DNA of 64,000 nucleotides from Gilvimarinus sp. DA14 (GCF_024204685.1 NZ_CP100350.1:3808501-3872500), one strand, 5' to 3'. Shown: positions 1-9,017, counted from the stretch's first letter. Numbers and translations: made by a program. Notes: generated by a model from the letters alone, not told the origin.

Positions 1-208
1 CGCGGATTTGCATGTCGAATAATAATTGCACGCCACCAATAAAATAGAGCGAGGCGGTAACCAGACTAAAAATAATGCCGCCGGTTACGGAAGGTGGGAT
101 ATTGCTGCGCTCCAGCCAGGCAAAGCGGCGGTTGAGGTAAAGGCCTAAAAATAGCACCAGAATGCTTAGCGTAAGCGTGGGTAAGGGCGGTAGGGTTAGG
201 CTTTGCAT
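1..208 (-). CDS. gltS: Sodium/glutamate symporter, N-terminal part (partial)
   Basis: The gene runs off the left edge of the window; only the first 69 codons, read leftwards from an ATG at 206-208, are present. They encode a hydrophobic first helix, then a segment with NIPPSVTGG and later FDMQIR. These match the start of GltS, where a similar P-x-x-x-x-GG turn and an FDM motif follow the first helix. GltS imports glutamate across the inner membrane with sodium. The call rests on this short conserved start, so a related ESS-family carrier cannot be excluded. The gene is divergent from nothing nearby; the adjacent receptor gene is on the same strand, upstream of it. Confidence 0.7.
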   Translation of the reverse strand, partial: MQSLTLPPLPTLTLSILVLFLGLYLNRRFAWLERSNIPPSVTGGIIFSLVTASLYFIGGVQLLFDMQIR

Positions 209-428
209 GCGGTTCCTTGCGCGGCATAGAGTGTAAAGCGTATGCCTTTGATTATAGCGGCGCCATCGCAGGTTATAAAAGTGCTGCCAGTATTTATTGT
301 CTTGTCTATTGCACGGTAGAAGTAACGCGCAAGTGGGGAGTTGCCGGGCTTATCAGAACATAACCTGGTCAGTTGAATGCCCTGTAAATACCACGTTAGC
401 CTTGTAAGTTATCTGCCCATTCAGAGGC

Positions 429-463
429 AAAGCGGCGTCACTAGTGCAATGACGCCGCTTTTT
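429..463. terminator. Bidirectional-looking intrinsic terminator
   Basis: A 12-bp perfect stem (AAAGCGGCGTCA at 429-440 and TGACGCCGCTTT at 450-461) with a 9-nt loop, flanked by a short T run on the plus side and an A run on the other. It lies 40 nt beyond the stop of the TonB receptor gene and most likely ends that transcript. The rest of 209-502 shows no gene; it should hold the gltS promoter. Confidence 0.65.
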
Positions 464-502
464 ATCATGCTATTAAGCGCGCTATATCAGCGCTTCACCG
501 AG

Positions 503-2569
503 TTAAAACTGATACGCGACAGTGGCTTTCAAGTTGCGTCCAGGTTCGTAGTCGGTGAGGAACAGCTGACCAAAGCGCGGGTGAAAGCTGGTGCCGGTAC
601 GGGAGGACTGCGAGGCATAAAACTCATCAAACAGATTGTCTACCCCGGCGGTTAGTAACAGCCCTTGGGTCGGTTCCCAGCTCATGGAAACATTATGGAC
701 CGTATAGCCATCTTTAGAGTTTTCCAAAGTGGCACCGTCCAAATCCAGCGCCGCCGGCACATCACCCACTAACAGAACATCGTAGTGGAAGTTCATGTTT
801 AGCGAGCCGAGGTCGTAGTCGAGGTTCAGGCTCCAGGTGTCCCCTTGCTGGCGGTCAAGTCGCGCGCCTTCGTACTCTTCGTAACCCTGGTAGGCCGAGA
901 GATCGCTTTCGGCATCCGAGTAAGTCAGCAGGGTGCGCAAGCCACCAATGTCGTAGCCGATGTAGGCTTCGCCACCGGTAATTTCCATATCGCCGATATT
1001 GTCCATAACCGGGCTGGCGTATTGGTAGATATAACCTTCGATTTCGGTGCGGAACAAAGTGGCGCCCAGCGAAAAGTGACTGGCACCCAACACCGAGTCG
1101 CCGTAGGCGAATGAGATTTCATCGTTGCGTCCGGTTTCGGCTTCAAGCTCGGGGTTTGGATCTTCGAACAGGCCAGCGCCTGTGAATACTTCAGACAACT
1201 CCGGGCCTTTGAACAGCTCGGTTGACGATACTTTAAAAATCAACGCATCGGTGGGCTGAAATTCACCGGCCAGCGAGAAGGTGACATCGTCGTAGGTATT
1301 ATCAACAACCGCTGAGTCGATGTCGTAATCGTTGTAGCGCGCCCCTGGAATGATCGCGAAAGCGCCAATTTCAATTCGGTCTTGAATAAACAGCGCCGCA
1401 TCGGTCGCCTCTTCACCGGCCTCATCAACGCCGCCTTCTACGTAGGTGGCCTGGTAATCGGTTTCGTAGTTAATGACATCCAAACCATAGGTCAGGGTTT
1501 GCTGCACAGAACTGCCAAATACGGTTTCGGCTAACACATTAAAGCCGGTATTTTTCGCATCGCCATCGACAATGGCCGCCCAGGCGGCAAACCCCGGGTT
1601 TTGCGCGTAGCCCGATTCGTCCCGCCACAGATTACTCTCATTCATAAACGCGGCAGCTTTTACGGTGGTGCCGCCAAGCTGAAGGTCATAATTGGCGGTG
1701 TAGGTATCCCGTGAAAACTCGGTAGGCCACAGCAGGGGTACTTGCAGTGATTCGGTAATGGCAAGATCGGTCGCCAGTCCCATATCCGGGCGGTAACTGT
1801 AGTCGCCCTCATCGATGTAACGCTCGTAGCCAAACTCCAGACGTTGGTCGGGGGTCAGGTCAAAGCCGACCTTGATCAGTGCATCGTCCAGCTCGCCCGC
1901 CAGCCCTCGGACCATGCCGTCGGTGCCAGGCAGAACATTGCCATCGGCGCCCTTGATTTCGCCGCCGCCGACTTCGTAGTCGTCGCGATCCACATGGTTG
2001 TAGTAAGCCAGTAAATCGACGCTATCGCTCAACTGGGCAAAGGCGGCGATGGAGTAGTTGTAGCCGGAGTTGTCGCCATAGGTGGCAGAAACCCGGCCGC
2101 CAAAGCGCTCGCCATCGCTCAGCATGTCTTTCGCTTCTTTGGTTTCGAAACGTACGGCGCCGCCCAGACCGCCGTTAATGACCGAATTGGTACCCACGTC
2201 GATATCGACGGACTTGAGGATATCCGCGTGAATCTGCAGATTGCCCATATGGTGGTACATATAAGTGTTTTGGTTGGCGCCATCAATGCTGATACGCAGG
2301 TCTTTGTCGTCCATGCTGCGGATGGTGATGCGCTGGTTCATCGAATGCGCGCCGCCTACATCCACGCCGGGAATGGTACGCAACAGGTCACTGATGTGGT
2401 CTGCCTGACGCATTTCAATATCGGCAGTGCTCATATGAACTGATGAGGCACGAACTTCAGTGCCCCAAACGACCAGTTCTTCGATTTTCGGCTGTTCGGT
2501 GCTGTTTTGTGCCCAGCTGTTTGATGCCGCCGCCAGCAGTGCTGTTGCGGCGCAGAATGTCTTTTTCAT
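503..2569 (-). CDS. TonB-dependent outer-membrane receptor (iron/heme type)
   Basis: This is a 688-residue outer-membrane receptor that should import an iron-containing ligand with TonB energy. The start is set at the ATG at 2569, because it gives a clean signal peptide (MKKTFCAATALLAAASNSWA) and follows a GGGAAAGG ribosome site; a longer frame upstream has no such signal. A TonB-box-like stretch (EELVVWGTE) follows the signal peptide. Then comes the plug domain with the IRSMDDKDLRISIDG and GGLGGAVRF segments, and a beta-barrel ending in an aromatic residue (VAYQF). The FKGPELSEVF...NPELEAE region resembles the FRAP/NPNL region of heme receptors, so heme or hemoprotein is my preferred ligand, but a siderophore is possible. 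It is divergent from an AraC-type regulator with a Fur-like site between them. Confidence 0.85.
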   Translation of the reverse strand: MKKTFCAATALLAAASNSWAQNSTEQPKIEELVVWGTEVRASSVHMSTADIEMRQADHISDLLRTIPGVDVGGAHSMNQRITIRSMDDKDLRISIDGANQNTYMYHHMGNLQIHADILKSVDIDVGTNSVINGGLGGAVRFETKEAKDMLSDGERFGGRVSATYGDNSGYNYSIAAFAQLSDSVDLLAYYNHVDRDDYEVGGGEIKGADGNVLPGTDGMVRGLAGELDDALIKVGFDLTPDQRLEFGYERYIDEGDYSYRPDMGLATDLAITESLQVPLLWPTEFSRDTYTANYDLQLGGTTVKAAAFMNESNLWRDESGYAQNPGFAAWAAIVDGDAKNTGFNVLAETVFGSSVQQTLTYGLDVINYETDYQATYVEGGVDEAGEEATDAALFIQDRIEIGAFAIIPGARYNDYDIDSAVVDNTYDDVTFSLAGEFQPTDALIFKVSSTELFKGPELSEVFTGAGLFEDPNPELEAETGRNDEISFAYGDSVLGASHFSLGATLFRTEIEGYIYQYASPVMDNIGDMEITGGEAYIGYDIGGLRTLLTYSDAESDLSAYQGYEEYEGARLDRQQGDTWSLNLDYDLGSLNMNFHYDVLLVGDVPAALDLDGATLENSKDGYTVHNVSMSWEPTQGLLLTAGVDNLFDEFYASQSSRTGTSFHPRFGQLFLTDYEPGRNLKATVAYQF

Positions 2570-2645
2570 GCCTTTCCCGTATCCGTTTGTTGTGAATATA
2601 AAAAAACCTCGGTTGCGAATGAATTTCGCCATCGAAGGTTTATCT

Positions 2646-2666
2646 TTATTAGAATCATTCTTATTT
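2646..2666. promoter_or_regulatory. Candidate Fur box
   Basis: The AT-rich stretch between the divergent receptor and regulator genes contains AGAATCATTCT at 2651-2661, a palindrome around one base, inside TTATTAGAATCATTCTTATT. This resembles Fur boxes (GATAATGATAATCATTATC type). Its location fits iron control of both genes. No binding matrix was scored. Confidence 0.45.
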
Positions 2667-2717
2667 ATGATACAGTGGACGACCGACCAAAACAGCCTGC
2701 AAAATCGTCAAGCTATT

Positions 2718-3683
2718 ATGAGAAATAGTCACCATGGGTCTGCGGCCGCCCCACGGCTGAGCGCTAGCGAACTGCACCGGAGGGTCCGCCCCTGCAGCCC
2801 CGACCATAGTATCGACAGTGCGCCGGATGAGCCGCTTCTGGAGGGCCACCTGCGTTTCTATCGCATCGGTAACGACGTGTCCGTGCACTGCGTGGATGCC
2901 ACCGAATTAAGCGACAGCCGCAGCAGTGGAGAATGCCCGGCAGGCCTCAGCGTTAATATTTTGCTAAAGGGGCAGGTGAGCTTTGCTCTGGGCACTAAGC
3001 ACTACCGTTGCAGTGCTGCGCCCGGGCCGATGGGCGTGGTGCTTGCGTTGCCCAAGGCGGAACCCTTCACCCGCTTTCTAACGGCCGGAGCTCAGGTATG
3101 CAAAGTCAATGTCAGTGTGTCGCGGCAGTGGTTAAAAGAGCGCCTGGGGGCTGCGCAAACCGATCGTGTACTGCAAGGGGCCGTCCGGCTTTGGTCTGCG
3201 GATGCTGAACAGACTCGCCTTGCCCGAAAGCTGCGCGCTTTGAGTGAGACCCAAGAGAGCTCGACCATTGCGATTGAAGCTCTTGCACTGCAGTTAATCG
3301 GCCGGGTGTTGCGCGCTAGCGAGGATACCGTTCAGACGCTATCGCCCGAGTTGTCGGCGCATTCAGATGTGCAAATGCGTCAACTGGTGGCACCTTATTT
3401 GGAGGGGCAGTGCGATCTGGCTGGCATAGCCTGTAGCCTCGGTATGAGCGTTAGTACCCTGCAACGGCGCTTTAAGCAGCTGTGCGGTGTCACGGTTATG
3501 GAGTATGTGCGAAGTCAGCGTCTAGAACGGGCGCGCCGCGCTCTGTTATTAAAGGGAATGAGTTTACAGCAGGCGGCTTATCTTGCCGGGTACGATCATC
3601 CTTCAAACTTTGTCAGCGCTTTTAAGCGAGCCTACGGAACCACTCCCGCCGCTCTGGTGCGGGCACATCGCGAGCCGAGCTGA
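2718..3683 (+). CDS. AraC-family transcriptional regulator (PchR-like)
   Basis: A 321-residue regulator. The C-terminal about 100 residues carry the two helix-turn-helix motifs of the AraC family: CDLAGIACSLGMSVSTLQRR, followed by FKQLCGVTVMEYVRSQRL and MSLQQAAYLAGYDHPSNF. The N-terminal part (GLSVNILLKGQVSFALG and following) resembles the ligand-binding half of PchR-type regulators, which sense ferri-siderophores and activate their receptor genes. The ATG at 2718 is preferred. An in-frame ATG at 2667 is possible, but it overlaps the Fur-like site. The divergent receptor is the obvious target. The effector is unknown. Confidence 0.8.
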   Translation: MRNSHHGSAAAPRLSASELHRRVRPCSPDHSIDSAPDEPLLEGHLRFYRIGNDVSVHCVDATELSDSRSSGECPAGLSVNILLKGQVSFALGTKHYRCSAAPGPMGVVLALPKAEPFTRFLTAGAQVCKVNVSVSRQWLKERLGAAQTDRVLQGAVRLWSADAEQTRLARKLRALSETQESSTIAIEALALQLIGRVLRASEDTVQTLSPELSAHSDVQMRQLVAPYLEGQCDLAGIACSLGMSVSTLQRRFKQLCGVTVMEYVRSQRLERARRALLLKGMSLQQAAYLAGYDHPSNFVSAFKRAYGTTPAALVRAHREPS

Positions 3684-3738
3684 GGGCGCAAGCAGACTGT
3701 GGAGTTATTGCGTGCTAAGGGATAATAAAAGGCTGGCT

Positions 3739-3807
3739 ATGAATAAAACCTGCGATTGCGCCATAGATATCGATGGAGTCGGAGCAGGGCAAGCTGCGAC
3801 AAACTGA
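3739..3807 (+). CDS. Possible 22-residue peptide
   Basis: A short frame, ATG at 3739, preceded at suitable distance by AAAAGG. It would encode a peptide with a Cys-x-Cys pair (MNKTCDC) and a Gly/Ala-rich tail. It sits between the AraC gene and the phosphoesterase. I do not recognise it and there is no second line of support beyond the ribosome-site-like sequence. Confidence 0.15.
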   Translation: MNKTCDCAIDIDGVGAGQAATN

Positions 3808-3827
3808 TTTATTTCGCTGGATAGACA

Positions 3828-3845
3828 CTGTCACATTCCCGTGAT
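3828..3845 (+). promoter_or_regulatory. Candidate Pho box
   Basis: CTGTCAC, a 4-nt spacer, then CCGTGAT: two 7-mers at 11-nt periodicity that match the PhoB half-site CTGTCAT at 6/7 and 5/7 positions. It lies 36 nt before the start codon of a secreted phosphoesterase, where phosphate-starvation control would make sense. This is inference from a hand match. Confidence 0.3.
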
Positions 3846-3881
3846 TAAACTGCGGCCAAAGCAACCGGCAAGGGAAAGACT

Positions 3882-5750
3882 ATGCGTTTGGTGTTAGTGC
3901 GTTTTGTGGTCGCCGCTGTGGCGGCAATTGGTTCGCTGCCTACTTGGGCTCACTCGGATCATCAACATTCTCACGAGCAATCCCAGGGGATTATTATCGA
4001 CGGCGCCGCTGCGGCGACCCCCTGGACGCATCTTAAATTTAACAATGATCCGCAGGCTTTTCAGTTTGCCATTGTCACTGACCGCACCGGTGGTTTGCGC
4101 CCCGGGGTCTTTTCTCAAGCCGTAGATAAGTTGAACTTATTACAGCCCGAGTTTGTGGTGAGCGTTGGCGATTTGATTGAAGGCTACACCGAAGAACGTG
4201 CCCAGCTTGAGTCCGAGTGGAACGAGTTTGATGCGATGGTAAAAAGGCTGGACATGCCGTTCTTTTACCTCGCCGGTAATCACGACTACACCAATAGTGT
4301 GATGGCAGAAGTATGGCAAGAGCGTTACGGTGACAGCTACTACCATTTTGTTTACCGCGATGTGCTGTTTGTTATGCTCAACTCTAACGATGGAGGCAAA
4401 ACCCATACTTTTTCGCAGCAGCAAATCGACTGGCTGAGTAAAACGCTAAAGGATAATCCCGAGCCCAAGTGGACACTGATTTTTACCCACTCACCTCTGT
4501 GGGATCGGGATGATAAAGATCGGTGGGGCGACATAGAAGCATTGCTTAGCGATCGTAAGTACACGGTGTTTGCCGGCCATCATCATCGTTATGTCAAAGA
4601 TAAACGCCACGGGCAAAAATATTTCACTCTCGCGACCACCGGCGGCATTACCAGTGGCCGCGGCACCCGTTTTGGCGAATTTGATCATGTAGTGTGGGTC
4701 ACCATGGCCAACGACGGACCGATCATCGCCAATATGATGCTGGACGGAATCTGGGGTGAAGATGTGCGCACCGCCGAAATGCGAGACCTGCAAACGGATA
4801 TGATCGACAAGGGGCGTTTGTCGCTGCCGGCCATATTGTATCGTGACAAATTTAAACAAGGCGAAGCCAGGCTGCGCCTTAAAAACGATTCCGACCTGCC
4901 TTACCAGTTTAGCGCTCGCTACCGCTCTTTGGGGGATGTGGCATTGACCGGTGAGAAAACGCTGAACATACAGGTGCCGCCCAATGAAATTGTCACCCCG
5001 GCTATCGCCATCGCGTCGCCGCGCACGCTTAGCGATGATCGCAATGTCGTGGTCGTTGATTGGACCCTGAGTTATCAGCTTGACGGGGAAGCCATTGAAT
5101 ATACAGGCGCAGAGCAGCTGGCAATCGCCCGTGAACGGCCATTGAAAAAGCTGCGCAAGCTTACTCTGGATGGCGATCTGAAAGAGTGGTCAAGCCGCAG
5201 TTTTCACGTTAATGCCGAGGGCGCCTTTTTTAATACCCAGGGGTTCAGTGGCGATGCCGACGCCAGCTTTCGCTGGGCAGCTGCTCGGTTTGATAACGGC
5301 CTGGCACTGGCGCTGGAGGTAACTGATGATCATCTGCAGCGCAGCGACGATGGCGTGATCCCTAAGCAGGACTTTGCCTTTTTTACCATTGATGCTCGCA
5401 CCAAGGCGCGCCGCAGCATCAAACAAACCTATGATAACCGCGTGCCCGGTGAGCTGACCCTGGCGCTGTTGGCACCGTCAGACGCCATAGCGGCCGAGCT
5501 GCGCGGTGATCCTGAACTGCCGGCTGGGGTTGACTATGCCTCGAGCATTACGGCAAAGGGGTACAGCGCCGAAATATTTATTCCGCAGCAGGTGCTGGAT
5601 GGCATTCACGGCGGCAGTTGGGATGGCGTACGGTTAAATGCTCAGCTACGCGACGCTGACCCGGGCGAACCTGGCCCCACTGGCCGCGAGTGGTTGCCCT
5701 CGTGGGGTACTGAATGGGCTATAGGCGGCGCAGGTAATTTTTACCGCTGA
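3882..5750 (+). CDS. Secreted calcineurin-like metallophosphoesterase with C-terminal CBM9-like domain
   Basis: A 622-residue exported protein. The signal peptide ends about WAHS (residue 25) and is followed by a His-rich mature start (HSDHQHSHEQ), which could bind metal. The catalytic domain (about 45-290) has the ordered metallophosphoesterase motifs VSVGDLIEG, YLAGNHDY, FTHSPLW and VFAGHHHRY. The first motif, normally D-x-H, reads VTDRTGG here, so the usual His is an Arg; this DRTGG form is one I associate with a subgroup of secreted phosphoesterases. From about residue 425 a second domain (LTLDGDLKEW... then WAAARFDNGLALALEVTDD) resembles family 9 carbohydrate-binding or DOMON-like sandwiches. 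Substrate unknown. The ATG at 3882 follows AAGGGAAAG. A Pho-box-like site lies upstream. Confidence 0.8.
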   Translation: MRLVLVRFVVAAVAAIGSLPTWAHSDHQHSHEQSQGIIIDGAAAATPWTHLKFNNDPQAFQFAIVTDRTGGLRPGVFSQAVDKLNLLQPEFVVSVGDLIEGYTEERAQLESEWNEFDAMVKRLDMPFFYLAGNHDYTNSVMAEVWQERYGDSYYHFVYRDVLFVMLNSNDGGKTHTFSQQQIDWLSKTLKDNPEPKWTLIFTHSPLWDRDDKDRWGDIEALLSDRKYTVFAGHHHRYVKDKRHGQKYFTLATTGGITSGRGTRFGEFDHVVWVTMANDGPIIANMMLDGIWGEDVRTAEMRDLQTDMIDKGRLSLPAILYRDKFKQGEARLRLKNDSDLPYQFSARYRSLGDVALTGEKTLNIQVPPNEIVTPAIAIASPRTLSDDRNVVVVDWTLSYQLDGEAIEYTGAEQLAIARERPLKKLRKLTLDGDLKEWSSRSFHVNAEGAFFNTQGFSGDADASFRWAAARFDNGLALALEVTDDHLQRSDDGVIPKQDFAFFTIDARTKARRSIKQTYDNRVPGELTLALLAPSDAIAAELRGDPELPAGVDYASSITAKGYSAEIFIPQQVLDGIHGGSWDGVRLNAQLRDADPGEPGPTGREWLPSWGTEWAIGGAGNFYR

Positions 5751-5780
5751 CTGTTGTGGTAAGCCTTTCTACTAGCTACC

Positions 5781-5811
5781 CCGATACAGCGCCCGCTTTG
5801 CGCTGTATCGG
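5781..5811 (+). terminator. Hairpin after phosphoesterase gene
   Basis: A perfect 12-bp stem (CCGATACAGCGC / GCGCTGTATCGG) with a 7-nt loop, extendable by three more CCC/GGG pairs, 30 nt after the stop. No strong T run follows, so termination may be weak or factor-assisted. The rest of 5751-6080 holds no gene I can support; the chemoreceptor promoter should be there. Confidence 0.5.
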
Positions 5812-6080
5812 CGGGGCTCTGCATCCGTAAACCCAACGTTTAATCCCGTCTCTTTAAACCGTAAAGTCTGGTAGTTATTGGCCGATAGGTTAGCAAGTAG
5901 CTGCAGATACGTTGTGCCGGTATCGTCGAGTTATTGGCAAAAAAAGTTCTCGGCCAGATCAGCGACTAATGGGTTTTGCTGTCTATACTGGATGAGCAGC
6001 TTATTCCAATGGAGCAGGAAGGGGCGCCTTTTGTTGGTGTGGGTGACCCAGCCCTAATAATTAGATCGAGAGTGGACCTT

Positions 6081-7397
6081 ATGTTTTTCAAGAACAAAGA
6101 GCTTAGTGCCCGTATTGCGCAGCTAGAGCAAGAGCTACAGATATTCTCGGATATTCAAAACGACCTACAGCAAGAGATGATCAGCTTTTGGCTGGATGCC
6201 AGAGGAGTCATTGCCGGAGTGAATGAAAACTTTTGCGACTGCACGGGCTATGGCAAAAACGAACTGGTGGGCAGACAGTTTCAAGATTTGTTGGTGCCTT
6301 CATCTGTGGATAAAGAGCACTGCCGCCGCATGCTTGATTCCATTGCCCAGGGGCGGCACTGGCATGGCGCCGTCCAGCTGGTAAAGAAAAACGGCGCCGA
6401 GGCGTGGCTGCGCAGTATTTTCCAGCCTAGGGTGAAAACATCGGGTGAACCCACTGAACTTGTGACTTACTCCACCGAGTTGACTCGCACTATTTCTGAA
6501 TCCCGAGAAACGCAGGACATGATGCAGGCGTTAACTCGTTCCTCAGCGGTGATCGAATTTACCCTGGACGGCATTATTCTTAATGCCAATGACAACTTTC
6601 TGCGCTGCGTTGGCTATAGCAAGGGCGATATTGTCGGTAAACACCATAGATTGTTTTGTACCCGAGAAACGGCTGAATCCCAAGAGTACAGAGATTTTTG
6701 GCAGCGACTGGGCCGTGGTGAATTCGTTTCGGATCGGTTTCAGCGGGTCGGGCGTGACGGCAATATTATCTGGTTGGAAGCAAGCTATAACCCCATTCGC
6801 GACGAGACCGGTAAATACTACAAGGTGGTCAAGTTTGCCACGGATATTACCGAGCAAATGAAGCGCGAAGCGGCCATTTCCGAAACCTCCAACATTGCCT
6901 ATGAAATATCGCAGAAAACCGATGCTGATAGCACAGAGGGCCTCAAGGTTATCAACTCGACCGTCGAAACCATGAAGGGATTGTCTGCGCTGATGCAAGA
7001 CGCCAGTCAAGGCATTAACGAGCTGGACACCCAATCGGAAAGGGTGTCGGCGCTGGTCGATAGCATCAAGGGCATTGCTGATCAAACCAACCTTCTGGCC
7101 CTGAACGCCGCCATTGAGGCGGCGCGCGCGGGCGAACAGGGGCGTGGGTTTTCGGTGGTGGCCGATGAAGTAAGGCAGCTGGCCTCAAGAACCAGTGCCG
7201 CCACCGAGCAGATTATTGAAGTGGTTTCAGAGAACAAGCAGCTCACCAAAAAATCAGTATCGTTAATCGAATCCAGTCTCGCCGATGCTGAGCGGGCTCT
7301 ACAGCTTTCTAGTGAATCCGGCAGCATGATGAATGAAATTCAGTCCAGTGCGCGCCAGGTAGTAGATGCTGTAAGCGAGTTCAAACGGACGCTGTAA
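6081..7397 (+). CDS. Cytoplasmic methyl-accepting chemotaxis protein with two PAS domains
   Basis: A 438-residue soluble chemoreceptor of the BdlA/Aer-like type. The start is placed at the ATG at 6081 ([19 protein letters not shown]), which begins a short coiled coil typical of this family. The longer upstream frame is unlike relatives. Two PAS domains follow (roughly residues 45-155 and 165-280), the second ending in a PAC-like segment, [14 protein letters not shown]. The C-terminal half is the signalling coiled coil with the conserved hairpin tip [20 protein letters not shown]. There are no membrane segments, so it should sense an intracellular cue such as redox state or a bound cofactor and signal to CheA. 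No other chemotaxis gene is nearby. Confidence 0.88.
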   Translation: MFFKNKELSARIAQLEQELQIFSDIQNDLQQEMISFWLDARGVIAGVNENFCDCTGYGKNELVGRQFQDLLVPSSVDKEHCRRMLDSIAQGRHWHGAVQLVKKNGAEAWLRSIFQPRVKTSGEPTELVTYSTELTRTISESRETQDMMQALTRSSAVIEFTLDGIILNANDNFLRCVGYSKGDIVGKHHRLFCTRETAESQEYRDFWQRLGRGEFVSDRFQRVGRDGNIIWLEASYNPIRDETGKYYKVVKFATDITEQMKREAAISETSNIAYEISQKTDADSTEGLKVINSTVETMKGLSALMQDASQGINELDTQSERVSALVDSIKGIADQTNLLALNAAIEAARAGEQGRGFSVVADEVRQLASRTSAATEQIIEVVSENKQLTKKSVSLIESSLADAERALQLSSESGSMMNEIQSSARQVVDAVSEFKRTL

Positions 7398-7405
7398 TAC
7401 TCTCA

Positions 7406-7428
7406 AAGGCCCGCTCGGGCCTTGTTTC
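7406..7428 (+). terminator. Intrinsic terminator of the chemoreceptor gene
   Basis: AAGGCCC, a 4-nt loop GCTC, then GGGCCTT followed by GTTT, starting 9 nt after the stop codon. Confidence 0.7.
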
Positions 7429-7590
7429 TCTCACCGCCCTCGGTTAACGTTTAGCCCCACTATAATTCGATAATCACTGTAAAGCTGTTTCCTCTGTGGC
7501 GAGCCATTGGCTGTCGACCACGGGGGCTAGAGCCATCTGCAGCGCAGAGCCACTTAATTGATATTTACCCTATGTGGAACAGGAATACTC

Positions 7591-8511
7591 ATGAGCACTA
7601 ACTCGACTCAGTTAATTAAAGACGAAGCCAATGGCAATAGCTGGTTATCGCTGCCCGGCGAGACAGAGGTGACGATACACGACTGTGGTATTAAACCCAC
7701 TGTGCTGGAAACGGAGGCCGACGTTGGCAAGGCAATGCTGAACGAACTGCTTGACACCGCCGCCAGCAAAGAAGGGGATATCAATATCGCCCTGTTGGGC
7801 GGGCGCGGCGCCCAGCAATTGCACCGGCTTTTGGGTAAGCTGGCGCGCTCGGGCGAGCGCGATGAGCTTTTGGCACGTCTCAATGTGTTTACCCAGGATG
7901 CACTGGCCCCCATGAGTATGGGCAACTGTTTTAGCTTTGTGCGAGATTTTGAGCGTATTCTGGGCGACGAATTTTTCCATAAAATTAAAAGTTTTACCCC
8001 TATGCGCACCGATGCCGCTGACCTTGAAGCCGGTTTGGTTGAGTACCTGCAAAAACTGGAATCTCTGGGTGGCCTGGATATTTTCTTTATTGGTCACGGG
8101 CCGGAAGAAAATCAAGCGTCGCATCTGGCTTATATTAAGCCTTACTCCGGCGCCCAGCAGCATCATGTAGCGGGAATAATTCCTATCTCCAGCAGTATTC
8201 TGGAGCATCACATCAGTAAATTTAAGGCCGGCGGAAGTGAAGTGAATGCCGCTGACGAGGCCGAGTGTCGCGCTGCTCAATATATTCTCACCCTGGGTCC
8301 CGCCGCCATTTTGCAGGCCAAAAAGGTGGTACAGTCGGTGGTCGATGCCGACTCGGCGCCGGCGAAAGTCAAAACCTACGCAAAGGTGCTCAACACACGC
8401 TTAAGCGATAACAAAAGTGAAGCCCTGCAGCAGCTAAACGAGAACCCTGGTTTGTGGATTCGCTTGCACCCCAATAGCAAATCGTTTGTTCTGCCAAACC
8501 TTGGCGTGTAA
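7591..8511 (+). CDS. NagB/6-phosphogluconolactonase-fold protein with altered active site
   Basis: A 306-residue cytoplasmic protein. The ATG at 7591 has AGGA ten bases upstream and is preferred over an in-frame start at 7558. The fold is suggested by segments that line up with glucosamine-6-phosphate deaminase: IALLGGRGAQQLHRLL (sugar-phosphate loop), a QDALAP segment at the position of the catalytic MDEY loop, GPEENQASHLAYIKP at the GNDGHIAFNEP loop, and ILTLGPAAILQAKK at the late T-x-G loop. In that alignment the histidine is kept, but the aspartate two residues before it and the glutamate five after it are Ala and Lys. The protein may therefore be a diverged sugar-phosphate isomerase or a non-catalytic binder. 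It is not in an operon with sugar genes. Confidence 0.6.
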   Translation: MSTNSTQLIKDEANGNSWLSLPGETEVTIHDCGIKPTVLETEADVGKAMLNELLDTAASKEGDINIALLGGRGAQQLHRLLGKLARSGERDELLARLNVFTQDALAPMSMGNCFSFVRDFERILGDEFFHKIKSFTPMRTDAADLEAGLVEYLQKLESLGGLDIFFIGHGPEENQASHLAYIKPYSGAQQHHVAGIIPISSSILEHHISKFKAGGSEVNAADEAECRAAQYILTLGPAAILQAKKVVQSVVDADSAPAKVKTYAKVLNTRLSDNKSEALQQLNENPGLWIRLHPNSKSFVLPNLGV

Positions 8512-8519
8512 CAACTATC

Positions 8520-8560
8520 TGCCGCTCTCGCGAGCTGCTTAAAGGCTCGCGAGAGCGGCA
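8520..8560. terminator. 16-bp perfect hairpin between genes
   Basis: TGCCGCTCTCGCGAGC at 8520-8535 is perfectly complementary to 8545-8560 across a 9-nt loop. It starts nine bases after the stop of the NagB-fold gene and ends 13 bases before the next start. No T run follows, so it could be a factor-assisted terminator or an mRNA-stabilising structure. Confidence 0.5.
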
Positions 8561-8573
8561 AAGGAACAAAATA

Positions 8574-8990
8574 GTGTCGCCAAGTTTACCTGCACAAATT
8601 GCGGCTGTTTTTAATGCTTACCCCCAAGCGGCCCGAACTCAGTTACTGGCTATTCGCTCACTTATATTTTCTCTGGCTGTTGAACATAAGCTTGCGGCGG
8701 TGGACGAATCGCTAAAATGGGGCGAAGCGAGTTATCTGGTAAAAGGCGGTACGGCCATTCGTATTGATTGGAAAGAACAAACGCCGCAGCAGGTCAAAGT
8801 GTTGTTCCATTGCCAAACAAAGTTGATAGAAACCTTCCGCGAAGTTTATCCCGGCGAATTTATTTATGAGGGTAACCGTGCAATGGGTATTGCCTTGAGT
8901 GCGGATATTCAAAAGTTGCCTCTAGCTCATTGCTTGCAGCTGGCAATGCACTACCAACGAGTAAAACACTTGCCGCTTTTGGGGCTTTAG
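8574..8990 (+). CDS. DUF1801 (YdhG-like) domain protein
   Basis: A 138-residue soluble protein that starts with GTG at 8574, preceded by AAAGGAAC. The pattern DESLKWGEASYLVKGGTAIRIDWK, followed by a long beta segment and a FREVYPGEFIYEGNRAMG stretch, matches the DUF1801 family (about 110-140 residues). No biochemical role is settled for that family to my knowledge. It sits upstream of two small membrane-protein genes and may be co-transcribed with them, with a 27-base gap. Confidence 0.65.
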   Translation: MSPSLPAQIAAVFNAYPQAARTQLLAIRSLIFSLAVEHKLAAVDESLKWGEASYLVKGGTAIRIDWKEQTPQQVKVLFHCQTKLIETFREVYPGEFIYEGNRAMGIALSADIQKLPLAHCLQLAMHYQRVKHLPLLGL

Positions 8991-9017
8991 CCGCTCTTAT
9001 TAATCAGGAGTTATCTT

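Noticed and set aside
377-655. A 92-codon plus-strand frame overlapping the terminator and the end of the receptor gene
   Set aside because: It lies antisense to the receptor C-terminus and spans the terminator hairpin; no ribosome site and no recognisable protein.
3583-3807. A 74-codon frame across the end of the AraC gene
   Set aside because: It overlaps the regulator in another frame. Only its last 22 codons lie outside, and these are reported separately at low confidence.
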